DNA of 64,000 nt from assembly GCF_000321225.1 (NCBI RefSeq), contig NW_004451662.1, forward strand, positions 618,107 through 682,106. Direction: 5' to 3'. The notes beneath the pieces were generated by a model. It was not told the origin of the DNA and did not search any database. It was given only the letters and a program-made list of their open reading frames with translations. A program made the position numbers and the translations under genes. Shown in pieces: positions 31,301-46,300 of this stretch. The DNA comes from Odobenus rosmarus divergens (taxonomy: Eukaryota > Chordata > Mammalia > Carnivora > Odobenidae). Within the stretch, counting starts at the first letter, position 1, and every line of letters begins with the position of its first letter.

Positions 31301-34300
31301 CCTAATACACAGAAACTTAGAAAAAATGAGAAGACAGAAGAATTTGTTCAAATGAAAGGACAGGACAAGGCCACTGCCAGAGATCTAAGTGAAGCAGATG
31401 TAAGTAACATGCTTGATGGAGAATTTATTTTTATTTTTTTTAAGTAGGCTCCATACTGGGCTCCAACACCAACACACGGCTTGAGGTCACAACTCTGAGA
31501 TCAAGAGCTGGATGCTTAACCTGCTGAGCTACCCAGGTATCCCTTGATGGAGAATTTAAAGCAATGATCATAAGGATACTCACTGGACTTGAGAAAAGAA
31601 TGGAGAACATCAGTGAGACCATTAACACAGAGATAAGGAACAACATACAGAGATAAAGGGCTCAATAAATGAAATGAGAAATACACTTGATGGAATGAAC
31701 AGAAGACTGGAAGAAGCAGAGGAACAAATTAATGACCCAGAAAACAGAGTAATGTAAAGTAATCTAGCTGATCAAAAGAGAGAAAAAAGAATTACACAAA
31801 AGAAGAATAGACTTATGGAAATCAGAGACTCCATGAAATGTAATAACTTACGGAGTCCCAGAAAACGAAAAGAGAGAAAAGGGGGCACAGAAGAAGAAAT
31901 AATAGCTGAAAAATTTACTAATCTGGGGAAGGAAACAGATATACAGATCCAGGAGGCACAGAGAACCCCCTACAAAATCAATTAAAGCAGATCCATACCA
32001 AGACATATTGTAATTAAAATGGCAAAATATAATGATAAAGAAAAAAATATTAAAAGTATCAAGACAGAAGAAGACAGTTACATACAAAGGAAACCCCTCT
32101 AAGGCTATCAGTGACTTTTTCAGCAGAAACTCCAAGCCGGAAAGGAGTGGCATAATATATTCAAAGTGCTGAATGGGAAAAACCTGCAGCCAAGAATACT
32201 CTATCCAGCAAGGTTATCATTCAGAATAGAAGGACAGATAAAGAGTTTCCCAGACAAACAAAAACTAAAGAAGTTCATGACCACTAAACCAGCCCCACAA
32301 GAAATATTAAAGGGGACGCTTTCAGCGGAAAGGAAAGACAAAAAAGACAGTGAGAAGGCAAGAAACACAAAAGCAAAAAAAAAGGAATATTTCTTTAAAA
32401 AGTCCGTCAAGGAACTCACAAAATAAAAGGATGTAAAATATGACACCATATACTTAAAACATGGGGAGTAGAGAATGGGTTCAAACTTAACGACCATCAA
32501 CTTATATGCAGAAGAGGTTACATACAAACGTAATGGTAAAGACAAATCAAAAACAACGAATAAACATGCAAAGAGTAAAGAGAAATAACTCCAAATAGAT
32601 CACTAAAGAAAATCAGCAAATCATGAAAGAGAGAAAGGATCAGAGGAAACCTTCAGAAATAATCACAAAACAATTAATAAGATGGCAATATACACATATC
32701 TATCAATAATTACTTTGAATATAAATGGACTAAATGTTCCAATCAAGAGACATAAGGTGAGGGAATGCATTAAAAAAACAAGGCTCACCTCTATGCTGCC
32801 TACAAGAGACTCATTTTAGACCTAAAGATACCTGCAGATTGAAAGTGAGGGGATGGAGAAACATCTATTGTGCAAATGGATGTCAAAAGAAGTAGCAATA
32901 CTTCTAACAGGCAAAATAGACTTTAAAACAAAGACAGTATAAGAGACAAAGAAGGACACTATATAATAATAAAGGGGACAATCCAAAAAGAAGATAAAAC
33001 AATTGTAAATATTTATGCACCCAACATAGGAGCACCCAAATACATAAAGCAGCAAATAGCAAACATAAAGGAATTAATAGATACTAATACAATAATAGCT
33101 GAGGACTTTAACACCCCACTTACATCAATGGACAGATCACCTAAAATAGAACAACAACAAGGAAATAATGGCTTTGAATGACACACTGGAACAAATGGAT
33201 TTAACAGACATATTCAGAATATTCCATCCAAAAACAGAAGAATACATATTTTTTTCAAGTGCACATGGAACATTCTCCAGAACAGATCACATATAAGCCA
33301 CAAAACAAGCCTCAACAAGTCTACTTGTTGTGATGAGTACCAGTTGTTAAATGGAAGTGCTGAATTACTATATTGTACACCTGAAGCTAATATCACACTG
33401 TCCTGTTAACTAACTGGAATTTAAATAAAAACTTAAAAAAAAAAAAAGACAACCCTCAACAAATTCAAAAAGACTGAAGTCATACCATGCATCTTTTCTG
33501 ACCACAATGCTAGAAAACTGAAGTCAGCCTTAAGACAGAATCTGGAAAGACCAAGTATGTGTAGGTTAAATAACATACTACTAAATAATGAATCGGTCAA
33601 CCAGGAAATAAAATTAACAAGAATAAAAAATAAAAGAAATTAAAATGTACATGGCAACAAATGTAAGTGAAAACAAAACAGTTCAAAACCTTTGGGATGC
33701 ACCAAAAGCGGTTTTAAGAAGGAAGTTTATAGCAATACAGGCCTATCTCAAGAAGCAAGGAAAAGAAAAATCTCAAACAACCTAACCGAAAAAGAACAAC
33801 AAACAAAACCTAAAATAAGCAAAAGGAAGGAAATAATAAAGATTAGAGCAGAAATAATTTATATAGAAACTAAAAAAAACAATAGGATGGATGAAACCAA
33901 GAGCTGGTTCTTGAAAAAAAATCAATAAACCTGATAAAACTCTAGCCAGACTTATCAAGAAAAAAGAAAGAGAAAGGACTCAAATAAATAAATCACAAAT
34001 GAGAGAGGAGAAATAACAACCAACACCACAGAAATACAAAGGATTATGAGAGGTAATTATGAAAAACTATAAGCCAACAAATCGGGCAACCTAGAAGAAA
34101 TGGGTAACTTCCTAGAAACATGTAACCTACCAAAACTGAAACAGGAAGAAATAGAAAATTTGAACACACTGATTACCAGCAAAGAAACCAAATCAGTAAT
34201 AAAAAAAAAAACTCCCAACAAACAAAAGTCCAGGACCAGATGACTTCACAGAATTGAAAGGCGAATTCTACCAAACATTTAAATAATAGCTCATACCTAA

Positions 34301-37300
34301 TTCTTCTCAAACCATTCCAAAAAATAGAAAAGGAAAGAAAACTTCCAAATTCATTCTATGAGGTCAGCATTACCCTGATACCAAAACCAGGTAAAGACAC
34401 CACTAAAAAAGAGAACTACAGGCCAATTTCTCTGATGAACACAGATGCAAAAATCCTCAACAAAATAAGGGCAAACCAAATCCAACAATACATCAAGAAA
34501 ATCATTCACCATGATCACATGGCATTTATTCCCCTGCAAGGGTGGTTCAATACAATCAACATGAGAAATCACATCAATGAGAGAAAGGATAAGAACCAAA
34601 TGATCATTTCAATAGATGCAGAAAAAGCATCTGACAAAGTACAACATCCATTCATGAGAAAAACCCTCAACAAAGTAGGTTTGACGGGTATATACCTCAA
34701 CATAAGAAAGGCCATATATGAAAAACCCACAGCTAACATCATACTCAACGGGGAAAAACTGAGAACCTTTCCCCTAAGATCAGGAAGAAGGGAAGGATGT
34801 CCACTCTCACCACTTTTATTCAACAAAGTAATGGAACTCCTACTTAGCCACAGCAATCAGACAACAAAAATATATAAAAGGTATCCAAATCGGTAAGGAA
34901 GAAGTAACTTTCACTGTTTGCAGATGACATGATACTAAATACAGAAAACACTAAAGACTCCCCCCAAAAACTGCTAGAACTGATAAACAAATTCAGTGAA
35001 GTCAGAGGATACAAAATCAATGTACAGAAATCTGTTGGATTTCTATAAACCAATAATGGAGCAGAAAGAGAAATTAAGAAAACAATCCCATTTACAATTG
35101 CACCAAAAATAGTAAGATACCTAAGAATAAACCTAACCAAAGATGTAAAAGATCTTGTACTATGAAAATTATAAAACACTGATGAAAGAAATGGAAGATG
35201 ACACAAAGAAATGGAAAGATATTCCATGCTCATGGATTTTAAGAACAAATATTGTTAAAATGTCTACACTACCCAAAGCAATCTCCACATTTAATGCAAT
35301 CCCTACCAAAATACCAAGAGCATTTTTCACAGAACTAGAACAAACAATCCTAAAATTTGTATGGAAGCACAAAAGACCCTGAATAGCCAAAGCAATCCTG
35401 AAAAAGAAAAGAAAAGCAGGAGGCATCACAATTCTGGACTTCAAGTTATATTACAGAGCTATAGTAACCAAAACGTATGGTACTGTCACAAAAACACATA
35501 AATCAATAGAACAGAATAGAAAAATCCAGAAAAAAACCACAACTATATGGTCAAGTAATCTTCAACAAAGCAGGAAACAGTATCAGGTGGGAAAAAGTCT
35601 CTTCAACAAATGGTGTTGGGAAAACTGGACTGCAACATGCAAAAGAATGAGACTGGACCGCTTTCTTACACCATACACAAAAATAAATTCAAAATGGACT
35701 GAAAACCTAAATGTGAGACCTGAAACCATAAAAATCCTAGAGGAGAGCAGACAGTAACCTCTCTGACATCAGCCATAGTAACTTCTTCCTAGATATGTTT
35801 CCTGAGGCAAGGGAAACAAAAGCAAAAATAAACTACTGAAACTTCATCAAAATAAAAAGCTTCTGCACAGTAGAGGAAACAAAACTAAAAGGCAACCTAT
35901 GGAATGGGAGGAGATATTTGCAAATGACATTATCTGATAAAGGGTTAGTATCCAAAATATATATAGAACATATACAAATAAAAAAAGAATTTAGTACAAC
36001 TCAACACCCCCAAAACAAAGAATCCAATTAAAAAATGGAAGAAGACATGAACAGACATTTCTTCAAAGAAGACAGACAGATGGCCAACAGACAAATGAGA
36101 AAATGCTCATCAACACTTATCATCGAGGAAATGCAAATCAAAACTACAAATGAGATATTACCTCAAACCTATCAGTATAGCTAAACTCAAAAACACAAGG
36201 ACCAACAGGTGTCGGTAAGGATATGGAGCAAAAGAAACCCTCATGCAGTGTTGGTGGGAATGCAAACTGGTGCAGCCACTGTGGAAGACAGTATGGAGGT
36301 TCCTCTAGAACTTAAAAATAGAACTACCCTATGATCCAGCAATCGCATTACTGGGTATTTACCCAAAGAATACAGAAACACTAATTCAAAGGGAAACATG
36401 CGTCCCTATGTTTATAGCAGCATTATTTACAATAGCCGAGATATGGAAGCAGTCCAAGTATCGACTGACTGATGAATGGATCAGGAAGATGTGGTATATA
36501 AATACAATGGAATATTTAGCCATTTAAAAGAATGAAATCTAGCCATTTGCAAAGACTTGGATGGAGCTAGAGAATAGAACACTAAGTGAAATAAGTCAGA
36601 GAAAGACAAATACCAACTGATTTCATTCATATGTGGAATTTAAGAAACAAAATAAACCAGCAAAGGTGAAAAAAAAGAGAGAGACACACACACAAACCAA
36701 GAAACAGACTCTTAACTATAGATGGTTACCAGAGGGGACGTGGGTGGGGCGAATGGGTGAAATAGGTGATGGGGGTTAAGGAGTGCACTTATCATGATGA
36801 GCACTGGATGATTAAAATGAAAACTTAAAAAAAGATAAGCTTCCTTCCTTGTTTATGAAAATTTGATCTTTGGTCAATGTTCTAGCTGCGGGATCCCTGG
36901 AAACCTGGTAAAGGCAGCACGAAAATGATGTTAATAAATACACTGCCTCTGGCAAAAATTACCTTGATTGGTAAATTCATCTAGAGAAGATGAATTTAGT
37001 ATTGGTAAATTCATCTAGAAGAAGATTTATTTATAAATCTTAAGGGAGGCCTTAAGTTAATAAGTTGCCTTCAGCTTAGGTCATAATCCTGGAGTCCCGG
37101 GATCGAGCCCCACATCGGGCTCCCTGCTCGGCAGGGAGTCTGCTTCTCCCTCTGACACTCCCCCCCTCTCATGTGTTCTCTCTCTCTCTCATTCTCTTTC
37201 TCTCAAATAAATAAAATCTTTAAAAAAAATAAAGTTATTAACTATTAATTATGCCCAGACACCCTACTGAATTCTCTTAAAATCTATACATTGTTTTTTA

Positions 37301-40300
37301 GTTTTCTTGAGTCTTACAATCAGAATAGAAATAGTGATAATTATAACTCTTAAGTTTTGTACCTCTGAGTCCTTTTTAATCATCTAATTGCATTAGCTAG
37401 TACCTCTAATCAACGTCAAATAACAGTGGGGATAATGGACATCCTTGCCTTTTTCTGATTTTAATCAGAACGTTTCCAGTGTTTCTCTATTAAGTAATAT
37501 GCTGGCTTTGGGGTTGAGACAGATATACTGTACCATGCTAATAAGGAAGTACAGATATACCCCTATTTTAATAAGAATTAAAAAAAATACATATATTGAA
37601 TGCCTTTTAAATATCTATGAGGATCAATTAACATAGGTGAATTATGTTAACAGTTACCCCAATATAGAATCATCCTTTCATTCCTAGGTTATATCGCACT
37701 TGGTCAAGGTTTATGTTTATGGGTTACTGAATTATGCTTGCTACTATTTTAACTTGCAATTAACTAACTTGTAATAGATGAGAGTTCTAAATTTATATAT
37801 CAAGTATTTTACTGATATATACATATACACACACATACATATAAATCAATGTGTCAAGTGCTGTTCCTATGACTTTGTGAATATTAACTCATTTAACTCT
37901 GTGAGTTTGGTATTATTAACCCCAATTTATAGATGAGAAAACTGAGGCATGGAGATTAAATGACCTGCCCATCACAAAATAGCTAGTAAATTGGCACTGG
38001 GATTTATACACAAAAGTCTAGTCCAGAGCCCATCCTGTACTCTGCTGCCTTTGAATTTTTTGTGTGCAAAAGATTAGCTAGATTAGCTAATGATTTGTCA
38101 GAGAATCAACTTTATTAGTTTCACCATTTTTTGTTGTTTCTAATGTATTTCGTACCTTCATTAACTCCTTCTTTCTCCTTTCCTGAGGTTTATTTTGTTA
38201 TTCTAACTTCTTGATTAGATGTTTATTTTTTCTTATTAAGTTTCAAACACTGCTTTAGCTACATATCCCAGAAACTCAAGATAGTGTTTTTACAGTAATT
38301 TTTAAATCACTCAGTAATTTCCTCTTTGCCTTTAAGGTTTTTCTTGTGGCCTGATTTTTTCCCACAGACTTATTATTTTATTTAATTTTTATTATGAAAA
38401 TTTTATACTTAAAGATAATACAAAATTTACAAGTATAGTTTCAAAGATAATAAAACAAATACCTGTGTGGCTACTACCCAGATACTGAAGTGTTGTGGCC
38501 TCATTTTGAGAATATTCCATGGGCAGCCAAAAAAGTGTACATTTTCTCTTTGTGGATATATAATTACACGTATTGTAGTCCCCCCTTATCTGTGGGGGAT
38601 ACGTTCCAATGCCACCAGTGGAGGCCTAAACCATGGATAATACTGAACCCTGTATATACTATATTTTTACCATACATACATTACAATAATAAAGTTTATA
38701 AATTAGGCACAATAAGTGATCAACAACAATTATAACAATATACTGTAATAAAGTTATGTGAATGTGGTCTTTCTCTCAAAATATCTTATTGTACTGTACT
38801 TACCCTCCTTCTTCTTGTGATGATGGGAGATGATAAAATGCCTATGTGATTGAGGTAAAGAGGAGTTGAATGATGTAGGCACTGTAGCATTAGGCTACTA
38901 CTACCTTCTGGTGTATGTCAGAAGGAGGATCACCTGCTTCTGTACCATGGCTGACCATGAGTAACAACCCCAGAAAACGCAAACCATAGATAAGCACGAA
39001 CTACTGCATGTACACTTTAGACCAGTCATTAATTATGTTATTTAAGCACATTCACTTTAAACAATCTTTTCCTGGTACCAATTATTCCCTAAAAAGGAGG
39101 ACATTCTGTGGCTAAAAATCAAATTTCCATTCCATTCCAACAGACTGCCCTGAAATCTTAAGGTACTCTTTAGTAATAATTATTGAGAAACCTGAAGGAG
39201 ATCCAGGAGGAAATTTTAATATAATGGTTAAAAAATAAAACTAACATTACCTCTCATTCCCACAAATATAAAGTAAGATATAAAACAGCAAAACTTATGT
39301 TAAGTACTAAACTATCTACAGTATAAGACCTTGTGAGTCCGGGCGCCTGGGTGGCTCAGATGGTTAAGTGTCTGCCTTCGGCTCAGGTCATGATCTCAGG
39401 GTCCTGGGATCGAGTCCCACATCGGGCTCCTTGCTTAGCAAGGAGCCTGCTTCTCCCTCTGCCTGCCACTCCCCCTGCTTGTACTCTCCCTCTCTCTCTG
39501 GCAAATAAATATAAATAAATAAAATCTTAAAAAAAAAAAAAAAAAAAAACCTTGTGAGTCCTAGCTTACCCTCATGGCCCCACAGTGCTAATGTCTCAGT
39601 ATGCTACAGAACAAAGCCTATTTTGGTTTTAACTTAAGGCCTCCCTTCTGTGTAATTACATATCCAAGTTTCTAGCATTCTTAGTTATATAGCTTTTTCC
39701 AGAATTAAACCATGTATGTTTCGTACCAACATGAGTTTCATCTGGTTAGTTCAGACTCCTCCCTTAAGTTCTAGCTCATGTGTCACCTCTTCTACAGGCC
39801 TTCCCAGTACACTGAGGCAGAATTTAGTACTTCTTCCTGAGTACTCTCACCATGCAGTACAAGTACCATCTGATCCCTCCCTCCCTTCCTTTTAGAACAT
39901 TCTAATACCCACAAATTCAGTCATCTAATCGTATACATTTGCCATATTTTATGTGAGAAAGTCTATATGATTCTACTATCTACTTTTTCTAAGAATGATA
40001 TTCTAAAACAAAGATCCTTAATTATTTGATTTGGGTCAGAATTCTGTGACTCTGTATTAGGCTTTCTTGTTCTGTGAGACCAGTCTGTAAAAAGGCTTCT
40101 TACCGTAACAAAAACATTGGGAACCAAATGCTTTATTGTGGAGGATCTAAATGAAGATACCCTCTTTGAGGTAATCTTCAGTTGGGCCCAACATTTCCAT
40201 TTTCTCCTAAGGCTTGAAGAGATAACAATATGAGTAGAAGGTATACCAAAGTGTTAAAATGAATAAGGCCTATGAGCCTATGAGAGAGCTTCGATTTCTT

Positions 40301-43300
40301 CTGAAAATGCTTTAAGGATCACGATGGAAGAAGGATGTTAGAAGGACTGACAAGGCACAATCAATGGGACACAAAGAAATTCAACACTATGAGTCAAAGT
40401 AAGCCCAAAGAGTTAAAGACAAATGAAGACAGAGATACTTCTGGTGGTTATATAAAGGACTGGATTGCATCGCCCTTAAAAAACCTGATGGTTATATAGG
40501 GAAAAACATGTACTACCCTCACCAGGGAGTCATGATACTTTATGAAGATCCAAGGAAAGTATGTGCAACTAGGTTGCCCATGGGCTGAATACATAAGGAG
40601 AAGAAAATATGCATCATCTAGACAGGACTGTATATAACTAGCTAAAGCAAAAATTTCAAATTCCTTACGAAGAAATTTTACCCCAAAACAGTACTTTGGG
40701 CCAAGATGGAAGATCACATTGTGTCTTTTGTTAAGTCACAAAAATAGGAATCAAGGAATTGGATTATCAGACCTCTTCCTGAGGAGCCTGCTTTCCTGGT
40801 AAGGACAGGTCCTATATCCAAGGCTTTCTAGAATATGGGTTGTTTTGCATGGTGTTATAATTAGGTTACCAGGCTTGATTTAAAAAATTCTAATGCTTGT
40901 AATTATGGTTCATCAGATAATGAGAATTAGTAAGTACTTTAAACACAACCAGTATGTGTTTGTGTGTATTTATGTCTTGCACATGAAAAGGAATTATCCA
41001 CATCATATATTTCTGTACGATGCAGTGAGCCAGTAGTATTATAGTACTGTAGAGTAGTGGTTCCCGAAGTGTAGTAGACTGTGGATTCCTGGCAGGGGTT
41101 ATGTTGTATCTCCAAGCCCATTTAAAAAGGGTCTGCAACGGGACGCCTGGGTGGCTCTGTCGGTTAAGCGTCTGCCTTCAGCCCAGGTCATGATTCCAGG
41201 GTCCTAGGAACGAGTCCCACATCGGGCTCCTTGCTCAGCAGGGAGCCTGCTTCTCCCTCTGCCTGCCGCTCCCCCTGCTCATGCTCTCTCTCTGATAAAT
41301 AAATAAAATCTTAAAAAAAAAAGGGTCTGCAATGTCAAAATCATGACATCTTCTAGCAGCAAAAATTACATAGGAAGCCAACAGCAATCATTTTCGTCTA
41401 ACATTCTGTACTTTTTATTCTCTAAACACACAACCTCCCAGGATCACTCTACTGTTCGTAAACTCTTCACCTTCTCATCTCTGACATATAATCCCATCAT
41501 CCCCAAACCACAGTAATCCTTAATATTTTCTCACTTCCTACCTTCTGCCTTTTTTTCTTCAAACCTAATTGTTAGCTTCCTGAAAAGGGTTAAGTTCCTT
41601 TCCCACATATTACTGTACTTCTTCCATTCCTATGCAATTCTATCTATAAGAATTCCCTACATAATTTTTCTTTTTATTTGTTCCCATCTGAGAGAATAAG
41701 AATATTCCAAGGCTTTGAAAGAGGTGCTTCTTTCAGAAATACTGTTCCCCTTTTGCCTACTCTCCCAAAAAGATCCTGTGCCTAATCCTCCTTGCCATTG
41801 GCCTTGCACATTTACTGCATACAGATGTAAGTAACACCTCTTGCATACTATAATGATCTCTGGAAAGGGCTTAGGGAGAAATAGAAAGAGTAGGGTTCTT
41901 CTGGTTGTGGTGTTATCAAAGATAACACTACAAGTTCTCACCACAAGAAAAAAAAATTATAACTCTGTGTGGCGATGTTACCTAAACTTACTGTGGTAAC
42001 CATTTTGCAATATATACATATAGCAAATCATTATGTTGTATGCCTAAAGCTAACACAACATTAGATGTCAATTATATCTTAAAAAAAAAAAAAGTAACAC
42101 TACAAAAATACCTGCTGGTCAGTACCAGAAACAATAAGAATGCTTCTATAATGAGAAAATCTTCACTTTCTAAATCTGATCTTAAGTCACCTGAATGTCA
42201 ATGATAGACTTAGATACCATACAGTAACGTAAGAAAATGACGAAACCCTTTGCTAGAGTCAAGTAAATCCATAGTCGGTAATATCTCTTTCCTTTGGAGC
42301 TATTTAGAGCTGCCACTTTTTTTTTTTTTTTTTTTGGTGGATTTTCTTCTCACTTTCTTGATGGTGTCCTTTATTTGTTATTTATTAATTTATTTTTGCA
42401 GGCTTTTTATGTTTAGTTAGCCAACATATAGTACATCATTAGTGACATCAAAAACTAATGATGAGCTGCCACTTTTCAAATGATTCTTGGTTTTCCAATT
42501 ATTAACACTTAACTTTTGGAGGGACATTTCTAGCATCTTTTTGGTGTAGTCAATTACAAAGCTTAAGCCCGCAGATCTACCTATCCATGTTAATACAGAA
42601 TTGAAGGTATGCTCATTTCTAACAGAGGCATGCAGATAAGTTCTTTAATAAGCCTACAACATGCAAAATTCATAAGCATTTAAGCACAGCAGTAAAATCT
42701 TGAAAAGACTTAGAGCAATTTATAAATTCCAAATTAAGTAAAGTAGCAACTGATACTGTTTAAAAAATTAGAATGTTGTTTTTTTTAAATGCCTTTCTTA
42801 GAATGCTTGTTCAACTAGATATGCTATGAAGAAAAGCATTCCATGGTCAAAGTTTTGGAAGTGCTACACACTATATCCTAAACTTTGTTTGGCCATGGAA
42901 ACCTTTGTGTATAACATCTTTCAAAAGAATAATTTGTGAAAGTTTTACAGATCAGTAAAATTTCTTTCAAATGATATTCTTCATATTATATTAAAGAGTG
43001 CTAAATCAACATTTATGCCTAGAATTATACCATATATAAATAAAAAAACATTTGTTACAGGAAAGGCCTAACTGGATGAGACTATGAGCATATCATATTC
43101 TGAAATCCTAGTCTGGGAGTATCCTAGTCAAAGATTATGCTCCATAAACCTAATGACCTTCTTTCTGCATGGTGGCAGAACAGGTATTTTCAAAATCATT
43201 TCAAAATGAATTGATCAGGATTCAACCTATTTCAGTGATTTATGAGTCAAGAGCCTCCTGATATACGACTGCCAGTCTTGCCTATCTCAAATCTGTTCTC

Positions 43301-46300
43301 CAGAATGCTACCAGTTATCTTCCAAAAGACACACTGATGGTGACCCTCCCCTACTTAAAATACCTTTCCACAGTTCCTAAATTTTCTTTCAAAGCAGCAA
43401 ATTCAAAATTCTTAATGTTGCACATCGGTTCCCATCTACTTTTCCAAATTATTCTGCTACTTTCACACTCCCTGTCCCAGTTCTAGCTATACAAGGTAAT
43501 TATTATTCACAGATTGTTATTTCATGCTTCCTTCCCTCTGGAATTCTCTTTCCCCTCTTTCTTTTCTCCATTTTTTAGATTACTACTCATCTTTCAACAC
43601 CCAACTAAAATGACTTTTCACATTGGCAACAATACAACATACTTTTCATAAATGCATTTCACTCTACATTTCAGAAAAGTCACTACTGTATTTAATTATG
43701 GAAGAGTAATGTTTTTCATCTATGAATACATGAACACTATTGACTGATTAGTCCATTTGTCGTGGATATGCTAAAAACTCACTGCTATCTCTCATAGATT
43801 TAATTCTTAGATTCAATTCCATAGATGCTTACTAAATACTAAATATGTGCTAGACACAGTCTTGTTCTTAAGACTGAGCCCACAGCCTTTACTATAGGCA
43901 AATGCAAAAGCAATAGTATGTTAAGTGGGATTTTTCCTCCCATTCCAAAATTGTGGCTAAGGCCAAAAGCTGAGGATAATTAAGTACCCCTTCTCTTAGC
44001 TTAAGAAGCCAACTATAGTTGGTACCAACCTATTCTCTCAGGGTTTAGTGAGAAGCACTAGTTTACTGAACCAGCTCCTATCGTACCAATGATCATAACA
44101 CTTTCCCCTCAATGTGAATCTAAAAAGGATAAAAAGAAAGAGGAGGTTATTGGACTTTAAGGGGAACACAGAGTTTATGAAAATAGGATATTCCCTTCTT
44201 CTTTGGAGAAAAAAGTTGTCATACTTGAATCCAGAGGGTAAGAATCAAAGTTCGAGGTTATCTAAAAGAAAGACAGACCCGTATTTGGTTACCTGTATAG
44301 GCAAATGACTTACTGATTTGCCCCTCTGTTATATACATAATGGAAAAGAGAAATAGGGAGAAAATATGGTGGGGAAGTGTCAGGTAGAGAGATAGGCAAG
44401 ACTATGGCCTGGTTCCAAGAAGTATGAAAAATGTAACCTTTCCCCTAAAATTGGCACTGGGAGGTAGATTTTTTTTTTAAGATTTTATTTATTTATTTGA
44501 GAGAGAGAATGAGAGAGAGAGAGCATGAGAGGGGGGAGGGTCAGAGAGAGAAGCAGACTCCCCACCAAGCAGGGAGCCCAATGCGGGACTCGATCTCGGG
44601 ACTCCAGGATCATGACCTGAGCCGAAGGCAGTCGCTTAACCAACTGAGCCACCCAGGTGCCCCGGGAGGTAGATTTGATTGTAAAGTCTTGAGGCAAAAA
44701 AAGACATACATATCAGAGTCCCATGGTGTGAATGCCATTAACAGGTTTAGTCCGAAGATGTAACCAAATCTTCCAAAGGATTGCAAATGCCTATAAAAAT
44801 GGGACAGGACTGACCTCACTTTTAGCAGGGTAAACGGAAGCTACCACTCACCTACATTTAGGCTAGTGACAATGAGCTATAACAGCAGTGTTGAACAACC
44901 AAGAAAGAGGACTGCCACCTCAACAGTGGGATAGCATGTAGAATTCTGCCTCCACTATCACTCTTCCTAGTTTCAACACCAGGAAGAAAAACGACAAGAA
45001 AAAGGGAGGGCAGACGTGTGTGACAAAAAGAACCTACTCACCCACCCCTAAAGTTTTCAGCCCCAGATTAAGGTCTATTCTGTCCTAGGAAAAAGTGATA
45101 AGAGTATTGAATCAATTCTGTGACTCAAGTTATAATACAAAGAGAACTAATTCTTAAACACTGGCATGAAACTAGAGTGTTTAAACATTGCAGAATAGTG
45201 ACAAGATGCTGCGAAGGCAATTGACATCCAATCGGAAAGGGAAGTCAGACATGGTAGAGTTGGCAGGCAGTTACTAGGTAAAAAGCAAAACTGATCTGTG
45301 TTTATATTGGGATCCTCAATGAACTGGTTACCCACAGATGGATAGCTTCTGAAATTAAGTTTCCATATATACTGGTATTCTTAGCTTTCCATCTCTCCAT
45401 TCCTTTTTTTATATAATAAATGAAATCCTGGTATGAGCTCTATTATACTATGATATTTAAGTCTAGAACCAGTCTATCCATTTTCTCATTATGATTTGCT
45501 GTTCTTTCTGAAAAATGGTAAGCAGATAAGAGCTGTACACTTCTATGTTTGGGAAGTCACCATCCAAGTCACAGATATGAATGGACAAATAAGCATTACT
45601 AATGATGGAGGATGCTAAACATAGTAACAGGTATTTCAAGTAATAAAGTGAAGGAGACTGATTAAGAACAAAGTTCTTGAAGCAGAAATTAATTTGATAC
45701 CTCAGTGCTTTCAATGTTCACCTTTTAATGATCCAACCAAAGAAGAAATCCACTAAGTGGCTTATCTGACAAAGAGCAAAAACTAGTATATTGTAAATGG
45801 ACACTGTTCAATTGCATGATACAGAGGAAGACAAGTGAAGGTTCTACAGAAAGAGAGTAAGAGAAAAAACAAGTGAAGGCTGGTCAGGAAGTGGGACCTG
45901 AACTGGGGCTGTACATGGAGGGTGGACAGGCATGGATGATAGACAGAGCAGAACAACTCCTAGATGGATGAGAGACAATAATGTAAAGTGGTTGTGACAC
46001 ATTGCAATATTAATACATACCGAGACTGAATTGCGGGTAATGCTCATAAATCTAACTGCAATTAGTACAGGTTTCTGGATTAGGAAGGACATGAAAAGGA
46101 AAGCAGAAGGTTAGAATGTACATGTCATTGCCCCATTAAAAGAGAAGGTTTAATCTTTCAGTGGACTGAATATATCCATCTTCTGCAGCATCAGTTTAAA
46201 AAAAAAATTAAAAATAAAAAAAAGCACAGCGTGTCTAGCTACTTTGAAAAGTAGCTTTAGAGTAAAAGGTCTCTTCCCTTTCTTCTTCTAAATTGGGCCT

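Larger units (their letters stand above)
30159..36834 (+). mobile_element. Nearly full-length LINE-1, plus, inactive
   Basis: About 6.7 kb. The 5' end is GGAGGGAAGATGGCAGCAGA followed by carnivore L1 5'UTR (ACCCTAGGCTTGCTTCGTCC). ORF1 homology runs about 31320-32430 and ORF2 about 32650-36560, with the 3'UTR ending at a short A-tail. It carries an old SINE in ORF1 (31428-31542) and a small L1 end in ORF2 (about 33311-33448). Stops and frameshifts break both ORFs, so it cannot move by itself. It lies opposite to MYO9A transcription. Confidence 0.88.

Noticed and set aside
34435..34896. 153-codon reverse-transcriptase ORF as a live gene
   Set aside because: It is one open piece of a broken L1 ORF2; the FADDM box follows in another frame and stops surround it.
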